NCBI RefSeq assembly: GCF_029051685.1
Contig: NZ_JAACFT010000017.1
Span: 62,001-126,000 of the forward strand
Direction of reading: 5' to 3'
Length of the DNA stretch: 64,000 nucleotides
DNA from: Bradyrhizobium sp. CSA207
Lineage (GTDB): Bacteria; Pseudomonadota; Alphaproteobacteria; Rhizobiales; Xanthobacteraceae
A model generated the notes under the pieces. It worked only from the letters and a program-made list of their open reading frames with translations. It ran no database searches and was not told the origin of the DNA. Every line of letters begins with the position of its first letter. The stretch's first letter is position 1. The position numbers were made by a program, and so were the translations under genes. Below, piece after piece: positions 42,753 through 51,429 of this stretch.

Positions 42753-42841
42753 AAAAAGCCCGCCGCAGATTGCTCCACGCGGGCTGAACCAAGCTTCTTT
42801 CGATGATGCCATTCTGCCAGTGTTTTGCCCGACGTGTCAAA
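42753..42841 (-). repeat. Island repeat element, copy 3
   Basis: Minus strand: leader TTTGACACGTCGGGCAAAAC, then a GCCCGCG/CGGCGGGC-type stem followed by TTTTTCATTTTT, the best T-tract of the set. It is tandem to copy 2 (42-nt gap). Confidence 0.8.
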
Positions 42842-42965
42842 CATCGTCGGACACGACAGAACAGCCTGTCCTCCCAGCTTGATATGTGGTGCGCAAGGGG
42901 CTTGCTTCAAGTCCCTGATCATCGCGTAGAACCCCCGGCCCAAGCACAACTCGAGGGGTCACGAG

Positions 42966-44486
42966 ATGTCTGTACTGCTTCCGCGCGGCCGGACTGAGCG
43001 CACCGCAAGGAACTCGGCGCCGACCAAACATGCGGTGTTGATCGCCGGCGGCGGCCCGACCGGGCTGATGCTCGCGGCCGAGCTCGCGCTCGCCGATATC
43101 GACGTCGCCATCGTCGAGCGGCGCGCGACCCAGGAGCTGGTCGGCACGCGCGCCGGCGGATTGCACGCGCGCACCATCGAGATCCTCGATCAGCGCGGCG
43201 TAGCTGGCCGCTTCCTCGCCGAAGGCCAAGTCACCCAGCTCGCAGGCTTCGCCTGGACGAGGCTCGACATCAGCGACCTCCCAACCCGGCACGCGTGCGG
43301 GCTCGCGCTGCGGCAGAGCCAGATCGAGCGCATCCTGGCCGACTGGGCCAGCGAGCTCGCAGTGCCGATCTATCGGGAGCGCGAGGTGACGGGCTTCGTT
43401 CAGGACGAGACCGGCGTCGACGTCGCGCTGTCGGACGGCGGGTCGCTGCGAGCAAACTATCTGGTCGGCTGCGACGGCGGCCGCAGCCTGGTGCGCAAGG
43501 CCGCCGGAATCGACTTCGTCGGCTCAGGTCCAACGCTCAGCAACCTCATGGCCGAGGTCGAGATGAGCGCGGAGCCGGCCTGGGGCCTGCGTCACGACAC
43601 GCTCGGCTTTCATGGCCTGAGCAAATCGGAGAGCGGGCGCGTGCTGGTCGTCGTGACGGAAGCGACGCTCGAGCGCACCGGCAAGCCCGGCTTGCGCGAT
43701 CTCAGCGACGCTCTCCTCGCCGTGTACGGCACCGACTTTGGACTCCATAGCCCCTCCTGGATCTCCGGCTTCACCGACGTGAGCCGGCAGGCGGCGTCGT
43801 ACCGCAAGGGGCACGTGCTGCTCGCCGGCGATGCCGCGCATGTCCATCACTCCGTCGGCGGGCAAGGCCTCAACACCGGCGTGCAGGACGCGGTCAATCT
43901 GGGGTGGAAGCTGGCGCAGGTGGTCAAGGGCGTTTCGCCGGAGAGCCTGCTCGACACCTATCACGCCGAGCGCCATCCCGTCGCCGCGCGCGTGCTGCGC
44001 AACACCATGGCGCAAATCGCCCTGCTCCGTCGCGCCGACGACGGCCTCATTGCCGCACGCGAAGTCATGTCCGAACTGCTCGCCATGGACGAGCCGCGCC
44101 GGCGCATTGGCGCGATGATGTCGGGCCTCGACATTCACTATGATCTCGGCGAAGGACACAAGCTGCTCGGGCGCCGCATGCCCGATCTCGACCTCGTGGT
44201 CCACGGCCGCCCGCAAAGACTGTTCACGCTGCTGCATCGCGCCCGGCCCGTGCTGCTCAATTTTGCCGAGGCGCGCGCCCTCGACATCACGCCATGGGCC
44301 GATCGCGTCGACAGCATCGACGCCAGCTACGACGGCCCGTGGCAGCTTCTGGCGATCGGACAGGTCGCCGCGCCGCAAGCGGTGCTGGTGCGGCCCGATG
44401 GTCACGTGGCCTGGGTGGGTGATGCGAGCCGGCACGGACTTGCGCAGGCCTTGACTGCGTGGTTCGGACCGGCTGGGACGACGTAG
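42966..44486 (+). CDS. FAD-dependent monooxygenase (MhpA/PheA-like, class A)
   Basis: 506 residues. The FAD fold is AVLIAGGGPTGLMLAAELAL (preceded by ~20 extra residues), the DG motif VGCDGGRSLVRKAAGID, and the second FAD motif LLAGDAAHVHHSVGGQGLNT. A C-terminal thioredoxin-like domain (about 400-506) is typical of phenol hydroxylase/3-HPP hydroxylase relatives. It hydroxylates a phenolic or polyketide-like substrate with NAD(P)H and O2; rifampicin-type monooxygenases belong here too. It stands alone, with no ring-cleavage genes beside it, inside the accessory island. Repeat copy 4 begins 30 nt after its stop. The start ATG 42966 has GAGGGG upstream. Confidence 0.9.
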   Translation: MSVLLPRGRTERTARNSAPTKHAVLIAGGGPTGLMLAAELALADIDVAIVERRATQELVGTRAGGLHARTIEILDQRGVAGRFLAEGQVTQLAGFAWTRLDISDLPTRHACGLALRQSQIERILADWASELAVPIYREREVTGFVQDETGVDVALSDGGSLRANYLVGCDGGRSLVRKAAGIDFVGSGPTLSNLMAEVEMSAEPAWGLRHDTLGFHGLSKSESGRVLVVVTEATLERTGKPGLRDLSDALLAVYGTDFGLHSPSWISGFTDVSRQAASYRKGHVLLAGDAAHVHHSVGGQGLNTGVQDAVNLGWKLAQVVKGVSPESLLDTYHAERHPVAARVLRNTMAQIALLRRADDGLIAAREVMSELLAMDEPRRRIGAMMSGLDIHYDLGEGHKLLGRRMPDLDLVVHGRPQRLFTLLHRARPVLLNFAEARALDITPWADRVDSIDASYDGPWQLLAIGQVAAPQAVLVRPDGHVAWVGDASRHGLAQALTAWFGPAGTT

Positions 44487-44515
44487 CGCACGATCTCTCG
44501 CGCACCGTCGAAACA

Positions 44516-44599
44516 AACAAAGCCCGCGACATCCCGCGGGCCTGATCCGAACTCTTTCGATGATGCCATTCTGCCGGTGTTTTGCCCGACGAGTCAAAC
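44516..44599 (-). repeat. Island repeat element, copy 4
   Basis: It lies between two convergent genes. Minus strand: leader GTTTGACTCGTCGGGCAAAA, then stem GCCCGCG/CGCGGGC (44522-44541) followed by TTTGTTTCG. It is positioned about 40-120 nt beyond the stop of the AHH protein gene, consistent with a terminator for that gene. Confidence 0.85.
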
Positions 44600-44632
44600 G
44601 ATCGATCTGGCATACGCACGGCTCTGTAAGCA

Positions 44633-44868
44633 ATCTTTACTCCGGCCGAAGGAACGGCCGTATCCAGCGCGAGAACCACTCCTCAGCGTCATTGCGCGGA
44701 TTGCCTGGGCCATCCACTCCGAAGATCGGTGGCGGAATGAGGTAGCTCGGCTCATCCCCGAACATACCGATCGGCTTGCTCATCTGCGATGGTCGACCGT
44801 CAGCGATCGGCATGGTCCAGTTGCCAAACCGGTCGTTGAATTCCGTGGAAGGCAGATATGGGACTGGC
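44633..44868. repeat. 236-bp identical 3' block, copy a
   Basis: This block matches 47650-47885 base for base (offset 3017). It covers the last ~77 codons of the first AHH protein plus 4 bases after the stop. Sequence identity falls off abruptly on the 5' side of the genes. Confidence 0.9.
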
Positions 44869-46295
44869 ACACTCCCGGACACGAACACGCTACCCGCGTT
44901 TGACGCGCTAACTCGGGTGAGGCGTCGAATTTCTTCGGGCGCGAGAGTTCCTGCGGCAGGAGCGGCTGGCGCTTCTTGTGTGTTCGATGGCTGGGCAGGC
45001 ATGGTGCCGGCCGGCGTGTTGGTCCAGTTTCCAAAGCGATCGGCAAAGGTGCTGCCGTGAGCTGCATCTTGATCAAGCGACGCCGATGCGGTCAGCGGAG
45101 CACCGAACGTCGATGAGGCGGGATAGCCGCCGTTAGTGGTGCTTCCTGCAACACGGGCATCGACGAACGTGTTGTACGCAGGTGCTCCCGTCGAGAACAC
45201 GCCTCCGCCGGTAGTGGCCGCGCCCCCTGTAGCATCGGCCCTGATGTCCTGCGCCCTTGCAACGCTAGTACCTGCCGCGACGCCTGCTCCTAACAGGAGG
45301 AGCCAAGCGGGAATGAATGGGGCCGCTATACCGAGAGCGGCCCCTCCGGCCAACCACGGCAGAAGATCCTGGGCCAGCGATGAGCCGTTTGCCGACGGAT
45401 AGCCTATCAGCGAATTCTCGTAAAATGGAAGTGGCGCCCCGGTTGCCGGATCGTATCTGAGAACCAATGGGTCTGACGGCGTTGCCGTTGTCGGCGGCAA
45501 TTGACTGAGTTGTTGCTCATTCGGACTCAGCACCGGAAAACCTGGCAATCCATTGGCCAGGCGCGGGTCAATTCGCGTAAGCCCCTCTGTTTTGCTAAGA
45601 TCGGCGAGAGAAGGCGGAGCAAAGGCCGGTAGCGATGGAACATCCCCCGGATTAATCGGTGCTGATGGCGGTAAGCGGAAAATGTCGTCAGCCGCTGTGA
45701 AGTTGGATTCCCAGCCTGTGCCGCCCAAATTTCGATTTCTCGAAGTAATATTGACGCTGGGATTCTCTGTGATTGCCTCACTCAGCTGCTTCTCTCTCAG
45801 GGCATTCCGTAGGATTGCCGACCATTGGATCAGATGACTCTGTCCTGTCTCTGAGCCCTCCCGTGAGAGATTTCGCGAAGCTTGGAGCTGAGCCGGATTG
45901 CCCTCACGATACGTCCTATAGTTTTCGACCACTCGCTTGATTGCGCTGATGACTTCTTCGCGGGTCTTTCCAATTGGTACATTGGTGTAAAGATCGCCTT
46001 TTGTGAAACCGATCCGCATCGCGTCGATCAAGGCTTCTATTTCTGCAGCACGAATTTCCGGGTCGGCAATTTGTTCAATTTGATTGAGCACTCTATCCAC
46101 GGACTCGTAATATTCAGGCATGTGCCCGCCGGGATGCGGCGATATGCCCATTCTTTTAGCCAGCCCATGATCGGCCGGCAAATAAATCCGATTTCCGGGA
46201 ACGTGAACTCCAAGCTTTTGCCTATCGATGCCCCTAAATGCGCGGTGGTTCTCGAATTGCTTCGGAATAATGTGGTGGTCTATCAGAATTGACAT
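44637..46295 (-). CDS. AHH-domain putative nuclease toxin, paralogue 1 (N-terminal toxin, conserved C-terminus)
   Basis: 552 residues. The extreme N-terminus carries an AHH-type HNH nuclease core: IDHHIIPKQF, NRIYLPADHG, then HPGGHMPEYYESV (about residues 6-68). Residues ~200-300 are Pro-rich. A hydrophobic, probably membrane-spanning segment (LLPWLAGGAALGIAAPFIPA and beyond) lies near 330-365. The C-terminus has a repeated motif, FADRFGNWT and FNDRFGNWT, and ends EEWFSRWIRPFLRPE. There is no signal peptide. In classical polymorphic toxins such nuclease domains are C-terminal; here the order is reversed. The ATG 46295 has GGGGG 8 nt upstream. An intact Imm11-family gene lies upstream. The toxin role is inferred from domain and context. 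Confidence 0.72.
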   Translation of the reverse strand: MSILIDHHIIPKQFENHRAFRGIDRQKLGVHVPGNRIYLPADHGLAKRMGISPHPGGHMPEYYESVDRVLNQIEQIADPEIRAAEIEALIDAMRIGFTKGDLYTNVPIGKTREEVISAIKRVVENYRTYREGNPAQLQASRNLSREGSETGQSHLIQWSAILRNALREKQLSEAITENPSVNITSRNRNLGGTGWESNFTAADDIFRLPPSAPINPGDVPSLPAFAPPSLADLSKTEGLTRIDPRLANGLPGFPVLSPNEQQLSQLPPTTATPSDPLVLRYDPATGAPLPFYENSLIGYPSANGSSLAQDLLPWLAGGAALGIAAPFIPAWLLLLGAGVAAGTSVARAQDIRADATGGAATTGGGVFSTGAPAYNTFVDARVAGSTTNGGYPASSTFGAPLTASASLDQDAAHGSTFADRFGNWTNTPAGTMPAQPSNTQEAPAAPAAGTLAPEEIRRLTRVSASNAGSVFVSGSVPVPYLPSTEFNDRFGNWTMPIADGRPSQMSKPIGMFGDEPSYLIPPPIFGVDGPGNPRNDAEEWFSRWIRPFLRPE

Positions 46296-46730
46296 GCTTA
46301 GGCCCCCAATGCTCGATATTTCGAGCCGGGTTGAATCGTCCTGGCGGACTCGTTTGGCTGGTTGGGAACTTCACCGGACCTTTGGGAACGGTCACGAAGG
46401 AAGCGAGCTGCCGCCGAAATGCGGATCGCCGTTTGCGCCGTCAACGCAAGCGGGTACAGCGCGCCCAGGGAGCTAAGGTAACTTGCGAGCTCTCTGATAT
46501 TCGACCTTTAGGCGAACTTACCGCGAAGCATAAGGGTAGGGTCAGCTTCGCAACCGACGCAAAGCCTCACTCAATCCTGCACCCGCAGCGAACGACGGCA
46601 ACGTGTCAAGAAAGGACGTAGTACTGGTGTTGCCGTAAGTTTTTCTCGGTTCATGTTTCCAAGCATGACCACGAAACAAGCTCTCGGCCAGGGGATGACG
46701 CCCAGGCAACCGTCCCGAACAGCTCAGTTG
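46296..46730. other. Non-coding interval between immunity and toxin genes
   Basis: 435 bp with no convincing gene in any frame. The base composition is visibly less GC-rich than the flanking core genes. It would contain any internal promoter for the first AHH gene. Confidence 0.5.
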
Positions 46731-47372
46731 CTAGAAGAAGTGACCAAGGGTCAGAACGTCTCTGAACAATAACCCCTTCAGCCCTGCTGACTTGCAGGCG
46801 TCTTTCAATTCTCCATCGCATATGATGCGACTGTCATAATACGCCATCCGAAATATGTGCGCGTTGCCGATGACTTCCTCCCTGAAGATCAGCTCGGTCT
46901 CCCCGGTGAACTCGTAGACTTTTCTGCCGAAGTCTTCATAGCGTCGATCATCGCGGATGCTACTCTTCACCCGCGTTTTTGACTCATCCAGTGCGTCTAA
47001 AACCCGGACAACGTCGCAAAGCCAGTAAGGCGATCCCTCCCAAGCACCTCGCGGGGTGCGCACAGTGCACGGTACGAATGAAAAACCTTCCGGATCGATG
47101 GATTCGAACACGAGCTTCGCCCGGTCGGAGATCAGCCAATATCTGCGATAGATTTCTAGATCCCGCGGCATACGCCCGAGCGATTTTTTGAACATGAACC
47201 GCGGAGGCTCGATCATACCCGTCAGACCTCCCACTTCATCCGGAAGAACACCCTCGTTCTCCATGTGGAATCCAAGCGATCCGCCTCTGAGGTAGTCAAA
47301 GGTGATATGATAAAACTTGCGCTGGTCCGGATTGGATCGCCTTGTGCTCGATTTCGGATTTTTCTGGCTCAT
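46731..47372 (-). CDS. Imm11 (DUF1629)-family immunity protein, intact
   Basis: 213 residues matching the Imm11/DUF1629 pattern: PPRFMFKKSLGRMPRDLEIY, RYWLISDRAKLVFESIDPEG, SPYWLCDVVRVLDALDESKT, and ELIFREEVIGNAHIFRMAY. Proteins of this family are established immunity partners in polymorphic toxin systems. The gene stands between the two AHH genes, in the same orientation. Repeat copy 5, a terminator-like hairpin, separates it from the upstream AHH gene. It is therefore more likely expressed with the downstream one. It protects the producing cell against the nuclease domain (inference). Confidence 0.8.
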   Translation of the reverse strand: MSQKNPKSSTRRSNPDQRKFYHITFDYLRGGSLGFHMENEGVLPDEVGGLTGMIEPPRFMFKKSLGRMPRDLEIYRRYWLISDRAKLVFESIDPEGFSFVPCTVRTPRGAWEGSPYWLCDVVRVLDALDESKTRVKSSIRDDRRYEDFGRKVYEFTGETELIFREEVIGNAHIFRMAYYDSRIICDGELKDACKSAGLKGLLFRDVLTLGHFF

Positions 47373-47523
47373 TCGTTATCCGGTGTTTGTCCATCGGGCG
47401 CAGCTTTGCTCCACGCTTCCTTCAGACCCCACCTCGCGATGGAGCCCTTGCGCTTTGCTAATCCTTCGCCGCCAGGCTGGATAGAAGACTTTCACCTCCA
47501 AACTGTCGATCATGCTCGGCACA

Positions 47524-47614
47524 CAACAAAAGAGACCCGCGGCACCACCGCGGGTCTGGTCCCGAACTCTTTCGACGATGCCATTCTGGCAGTGTTTTGC
47601 CCGACGAGTCAAAC
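47524..47614 (-). repeat. Island repeat element, copy 5
   Basis: Minus strand: leader GTTTGACTCGTCGGGCAAAA, then a perfect 9-bp stem GACCCGCGG/CCGCGGGTC (47534-47556), then TCTTTTGTTG. It lies 40-130 nt downstream of the second AHH gene. Confidence 0.85.
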
Positions 47615-47649
47615 GACCGACTTCGAATGGCATACACGACTCCATAACC

Positions 47650-47885
47650 ATCTTTACTCCGGCCGAAGGAACGGCCGTATCCAGCGCGAGAACCACTCCT
47701 CAGCGTCATTGCGCGGATTGCCTGGGCCATCCACTCCGAAGATCGGTGGCGGAATGAGGTAGCTCGGCTCATCCCCGAACATACCGATCGGCTTGCTCAT
47801 CTGCGATGGTCGACCGTCAGCGATCGGCATGGTCCAGTTGCCAAACCGGTCGTTGAATTCCGTGGAAGGCAGATATGGGACTGGC
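47650..47885. repeat. 236-bp identical 3' block, copy b
   Basis: Direct-repeat partner of 44633-44868 with no mismatch that I can see. The two blocks are 3017 bp apart in the same orientation. Confidence 0.9.
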
Positions 47886-49276
47886 GCGCTCCCTGACACG
47901 AACACGCTACCCGCATTGGACGCGTTCACGCGTGTGAGACGCCGAACCTCTTCGGGCGCGACCGTTCCTGCGGCAGGAGGGACTGGGACTTCTTGGGTGT
48001 TCGATGGCTGGGCCGGCATGCTGCCAGCCGGCGTGTCGGTCCAGTTTCCGAAGCGATCGGCAAAGTTGCTGGCATGAGCTGCTTCACGATCAAGCGCCTT
48101 GTCGTCGGTCGGCGATCCAGGCGCAGACCAAAGAGAGTTGCTTTCGCTTATGCGAGGGGTAGCATTGCTCGAGACGAATGCGTTGTAAGGAGTTGTGCCT
48201 GCAGAGAAGACGCCACCGGCACTGCTCTCTGCTCCGCTCTCCGCGCCGGCCCCGCGAGCCGACGCTGCCCTCGCAGCGCCTAGCACTCCCCATAAGGCCA
48301 AGAATTCCGGGGCTACTGCCGTGAGCGCGGCGAGTGCCGCCACACCATACAGTGCATTCGGCGGCGTGCCGACGGAAGGGGCGTCCGGCTCGAGGATCGG
48401 TGAGCGCTCGGAGAATGGTAGGGGAGCTCCAGTGGCCGGATCGAACTTGAGAACCAAAGGATCGTTCGGGACGGCGGTGCTGGGAGGTAGTTGCCCAAGC
48501 CCTTCCAGCGCCGGATTGGAAACCGGAAATCCCCGCAGTCCATAGGAGAGAAGCGGATTGCTCGGCGTGAACCCTTCCGGCTGATTCAGCCCCTCAAGAG
48601 GAGGTGGAAAGAAGCCCGGCAGACGAGTGTCGACAACCGTCGGAATGAGGCCCGGAAGACCTGGAACAGGGCCGACCGCGGTGAATTGCAGCGAGATAGG
48701 AGAGCCGTTCGGGTCTCTCTTGAAGATTTCGATCCTGTCCGCCAAGCCAAGGCTGCTGGTCGGAGAGAGAAGCGGCCAACGCAAAGCCGCATTGCGCTGA
48801 CCGGCGCTGTGAAGCTGGTGGATGGTCTCCTGCATCTGCCGGATCTGCGCTTGATTGTCGGCGGCATATTTCCTCCAGTTCGCGAACCATTTCTCGTTCT
48901 CTTCATTTGCCTCTTCACGCGTCATTCCCGTGGGGGTATTGGCAAACAAATGGCCGTTCCCCAGTGCGTACTTGGCAGCGGCGACAAGCTCGCTCACGTC
49001 GGAAGCCAGTTCGTCCAGCGCCAGTTTATCGCCGGCGAGAGCCGCACCGAATCTCGGAGACGCTTTGACCGCCTCAAGATACTTAGAAAACCCGTCGTAG
49101 TAACTTCCGAGATGCCCCCCTGTGTGCGGGCTCGAACTGAGATCGCTCGCGAGGCCCTGCCCTGAAGGCAAGGCCATAAGATTTCCGATCGCGTCATGGT
49201 TGAACTGGCCCCGCAGGAAATAGATTACCGGATGATCTGCAAATTGCTGCGCTAGGACGTGATGAGTTGGAAACAT
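47654..49276 (-). CDS. AHH-domain putative nuclease toxin, paralogue 2
   Basis: 540 residues. The N-terminal AHH core differs from paralogue 1: MFPTHHVLAQQF, GNLMALPSGQ, then SPHTGGHLGSYYDGF (about residues 1-64). A linker follows, then DPLVLKFDPATGAPLPF and a hydrophobic segment (ALYGVAALAALTAVAP). From FADRFGNWT onward the protein is almost identical to paralogue 1, and the last ~77 residues are identical. I start at ATG 49276, with AGGAAG upstream, so that the AHH motif begins at residue 1; the frame is open to 49387. Upstream lie only decayed Imm11 genes. Nuclease motif residues are intact, so loss of toxicity is not evident from the sequence. Confidence 0.7.
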   Translation of the reverse strand: MFPTHHVLAQQFADHPVIYFLRGQFNHDAIGNLMALPSGQGLASDLSSSPHTGGHLGSYYDGFSKYLEAVKASPRFGAALAGDKLALDELASDVSELVAAAKYALGNGHLFANTPTGMTREEANEENEKWFANWRKYAADNQAQIRQMQETIHQLHSAGQRNAALRWPLLSPTSSLGLADRIEIFKRDPNGSPISLQFTAVGPVPGLPGLIPTVVDTRLPGFFPPPLEGLNQPEGFTPSNPLLSYGLRGFPVSNPALEGLGQLPPSTAVPNDPLVLKFDPATGAPLPFSERSPILEPDAPSVGTPPNALYGVAALAALTAVAPEFLALWGVLGAARAASARGAGAESGAESSAGGVFSAGTTPYNAFVSSNATPRISESNSLWSAPGSPTDDKALDREAAHASNFADRFGNWTDTPAGSMPAQPSNTQEVPVPPAAGTVAPEEVRRLTRVNASNAGSVFVSGSAPVPYLPSTEFNDRFGNWTMPIADGRPSQMSKPIGMFGDEPSYLIPPPIFGVDGPGNPRNDAEEWFSRWIRPFLRPE

Positions 49277-49599
49277 GCAAATACTACTTCCTGACGCACG
49301 CCAGCATCCGAGCTGCGAGATTTTCAGCTGGCGGCTCCGATCTGAGATGCGTGACGGATGACCAGCCAGGAGGGCCGGTCGATTCATTTGTCGCTAAATA
49401 TCGATGCGCCGCGCGAGCAGACGTTGCAGTCTGACCGACAGCCATCTTTAATGCAGGTGTCTTCTAGGCTGGCGTAACCGCCGTAGCCTTCTGCGCTGTC
49501 GGAATGAAATTGGCGCACGCGCCCATCTATGCCGCCATCTGTGCAGATGGTCTCGAATGTGGCGTTTACGGAGCGGGCTCACGAACGCTGAGGCCGCTT
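49277..49599. other. Interval upstream of second AHH gene
   Basis: 323 bp in which I see no gene, RNA or repeat. It presumably holds the promoter of the AHH gene. Confidence 0.4.
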
Positions 49600-49880
49600 A
49601 GTCTCAACGTGTCCCAATTTAAGGAAATTACGCCTGAACGATCCAGGATAGTCAGCGGCATCGGTAAATCCTATGCCTCTCGGGCCGGCGGATTCACGTG
49701 CGTCCGTCACTGCTTGATCGCAGATCATCCCGGATGCAGAAAGCGTAGACATGAGCAGAACCGACAGCCTCTTCTCTAAAGACGAGGCGGATCTTGCCAT
49801 CAGATTGTACTTCTTCCAGCGCCCCGGAGCAGCCTCGCGTTCTGACCTCAGCTATTTCGTAACTACGCCCGACGGTAGGC
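49600..49880 (-). pseudogene. Imm11-family pseudogene remnant a (C-terminal part, frameshifted)
   Basis: Three successive minus-strand frames each give a recognisable piece of the Imm11 C-terminal half. These are APGRWKKYNL (matching APGRKEYLTL of remnant b), then RLVFREEAVGSAHVYAF (matching ELIFREEVIGNAHIFRM of the intact copy), then MICDQAVTDARESAGPRGIG (matching IVCDQTVKDACKEAGMRGIG). At least two frameshifts are needed to join them. The 5' half is not recognisable. Confidence 0.7.
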
Positions 49881-49953
49881 TTTACTTACCAGCCAGATCA
49901 ACCGCAACGAACGTCATCAATTCTCGGCCGAATCGGTGATCAAACACGCCAGC

Positions 49954-50597
49954 TTAGTACTTGGAGGCATCTCTAAATCCGATCCCTCGCATGCCCGCTT
50001 CTTTGCACGCATCCTTGACCGTTTGGTCGCAGACGATCTTCTGACGGAGAGAGCGCAGCCTGAAGATATGAACGGCTCCCACACTCTCCTCTTTAAAGAG
50101 AAAGCTCGACGACCCCAACGTCAGGTATTCCTTTCGGCCTGGCGCTGGATAAGTGATATTGACACGTGATTTCTCTTCGTCGAGCGCATCAAGAAGTCGA
50201 ATAACATCGCAAAGCCAGTAAGTCGGCGCGGCGCTCCCATCAGGGTATCGCATCTCGCACTTGACGAAGGCAACTCCCTCCGCATCTAACGATTCGAGGA
50301 GCGTCTTCATGCGATCGGAAGCTAGTCAGTAGTCATGGTAGAGTTCCCAACCTGTGGGCGCCCGACCAAGAGACCTGTCGATCAACAATCTTGGCGGTTC
50401 AGGGAAAGGTTTGAAGCCTCGGTCTGGAGGCGCACCGAGCGCTCGTCGCCCGCCAGTGAGAGCAGCAAGATCTCGCATCCTGCGGCCGTCTCAAATCCGC
50501 CAAGCTCGACAAAATAGAACTTTCGACCTTTCACCTTGCGATGGCGCTTGTCCGCGGAAGACTGAATCATATCTTTCGTTCTCGTGGCTCCAGCCAT
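49954..50597 (-). pseudogene. Imm11-family pseudogene b (one nonsense codon, one frameshift)
   Basis: It begins at ATG 50597 (MAGATRTKDM) and reads RKFYFVELGGF like the intact gene's RKFYHITFDYL, then terminates at 50382. Homology resumes in the +1-shifted frame as EPPRLLIDRSLGRAPTGWEL. It then meets a TGA at 50326-50328 exactly where the intact paralogue has Trp (YHDY-stop-LASDR versus YRRYWLISDR), and continues to a normal end (KDACKEAGMRGIGFRDASKY). The downstream 118 codons remain open. A truncated protein could start at ATG 50310 but would lack half the domain. Confidence 0.8.
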
Positions 50598-50652
50598 AAC
50601 TCTCAGCGACGGTCCCATGGCGGACGCAGCAGGAGGCGTTTCGTCGAGCCCA

Positions 50653-51429
50653 CTATTTGATTTCATCGCTACATCGGAACACAGGCAAGCCGCTAAACAC
50701 GTCCGAGTTCTTGTAGTGAACGGCGAAACGCTCATTCTCGTCTACTCCGATCGTGTCGCCATCCTTGACCACGTTGCCGTGCTCAATCAGATAAACCGCA
50801 AATCCAGCCACCTTGTCGATCAATGCTGGCAGAGTGAGCTTGCCAGTCTCGAACTGGACCTCGCGACCGACGAATGCGGACAGGCCCATCGTAACCGCGC
50901 CGATCTTCACTTCCGACCGATACGGCAGTATGTCCGTCCACAGCGTGAACGGGTAATCGGGAAACGACGCAAAGGACCGGGTGGACATCTCGAGCCAAAG
51001 CTCGGCCGGCCGCGCCACCTTGCCGCCCCACACCACGGCACAGCATTCCGGCATCGTCGCAACCAACGCGCCAATGACGGCGGTGGTGGCACGCGCCGCA
51101 ACCAATGGCTGCTGGTTTTCACCGAGCGTCGAAACGATCAGGTGCCCTCGATGCCGCGCCGCCACCGCCTTGCCGTCCGGCCAGGAGCTGGCCGCGCGCG
51201 ACCAAAGGCCGGGATCCTGCGGAATGGGCGCCGGCATCGACATGACGGCAACGAGCTCGTTGCCACACCGAATGAGCAGAGAGTTCGCCTGAGTCTGTTG
51301 CGCGCCGGCGTCGTCTGCTAGATTCGTTGCCAATTCGGGATGCCGGGCGTGGAGGACTCTCACAACCGCCGACATATCCGGCGTTGCCGGAGTGTCCAAT
51401 AAGATGAGGGAGAGAAGCGAATTACTCAT
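50653..51429 (-). CDS. DUF4261-domain protein
   Basis: 258 residues, soluble, with no signal or transmembrane segment. The pattern SLLSLILLDTPATPDMSAVV at the N-terminus and AGFAVYLIEHGNVVKDGDTI at the C-terminus fits the DUF4261 family, whose function is unknown. The start is ATG 51429 with AGGAAG 6 nt upstream; the frame opens earlier at 51498 without a site. The gene stands at the upstream end of the toxin-immunity array in the same orientation, 56 nt before the decayed Imm11 gene. An immunity or toxin-accessory role is a guess from position only. Confidence 0.7.
   Translation of the reverse strand: MSNSLLSLILLDTPATPDMSAVVRVLHARHPELATNLADDAGAQQTQANSLLIRCGNELVAVMSMPAPIPQDPGLWSRAASSWPDGKAVAARHRGHLIVSTLGENQQPLVAARATTAVIGALVATMPECCAVVWGGKVARPAELWLEMSTRSFASFPDYPFTLWTDILPYRSEVKIGAVTMGLSAFVGREVQFETGKLTLPALIDKVAGFAVYLIEHGNVVKDGDTIGVDENERFAVHYKNSDVFSGLPVFRCSDEIK

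Larger units (their letters stand above)
42310..42965. other. Intergenic stretch holding two repeat elements
   Basis: No supported gene in 656 bp. Short minus-strand frames here only translate the repeats. It contains copies 2 and 3 of the island element and the promoter region of the flavin monooxygenase. Confidence 0.6.
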
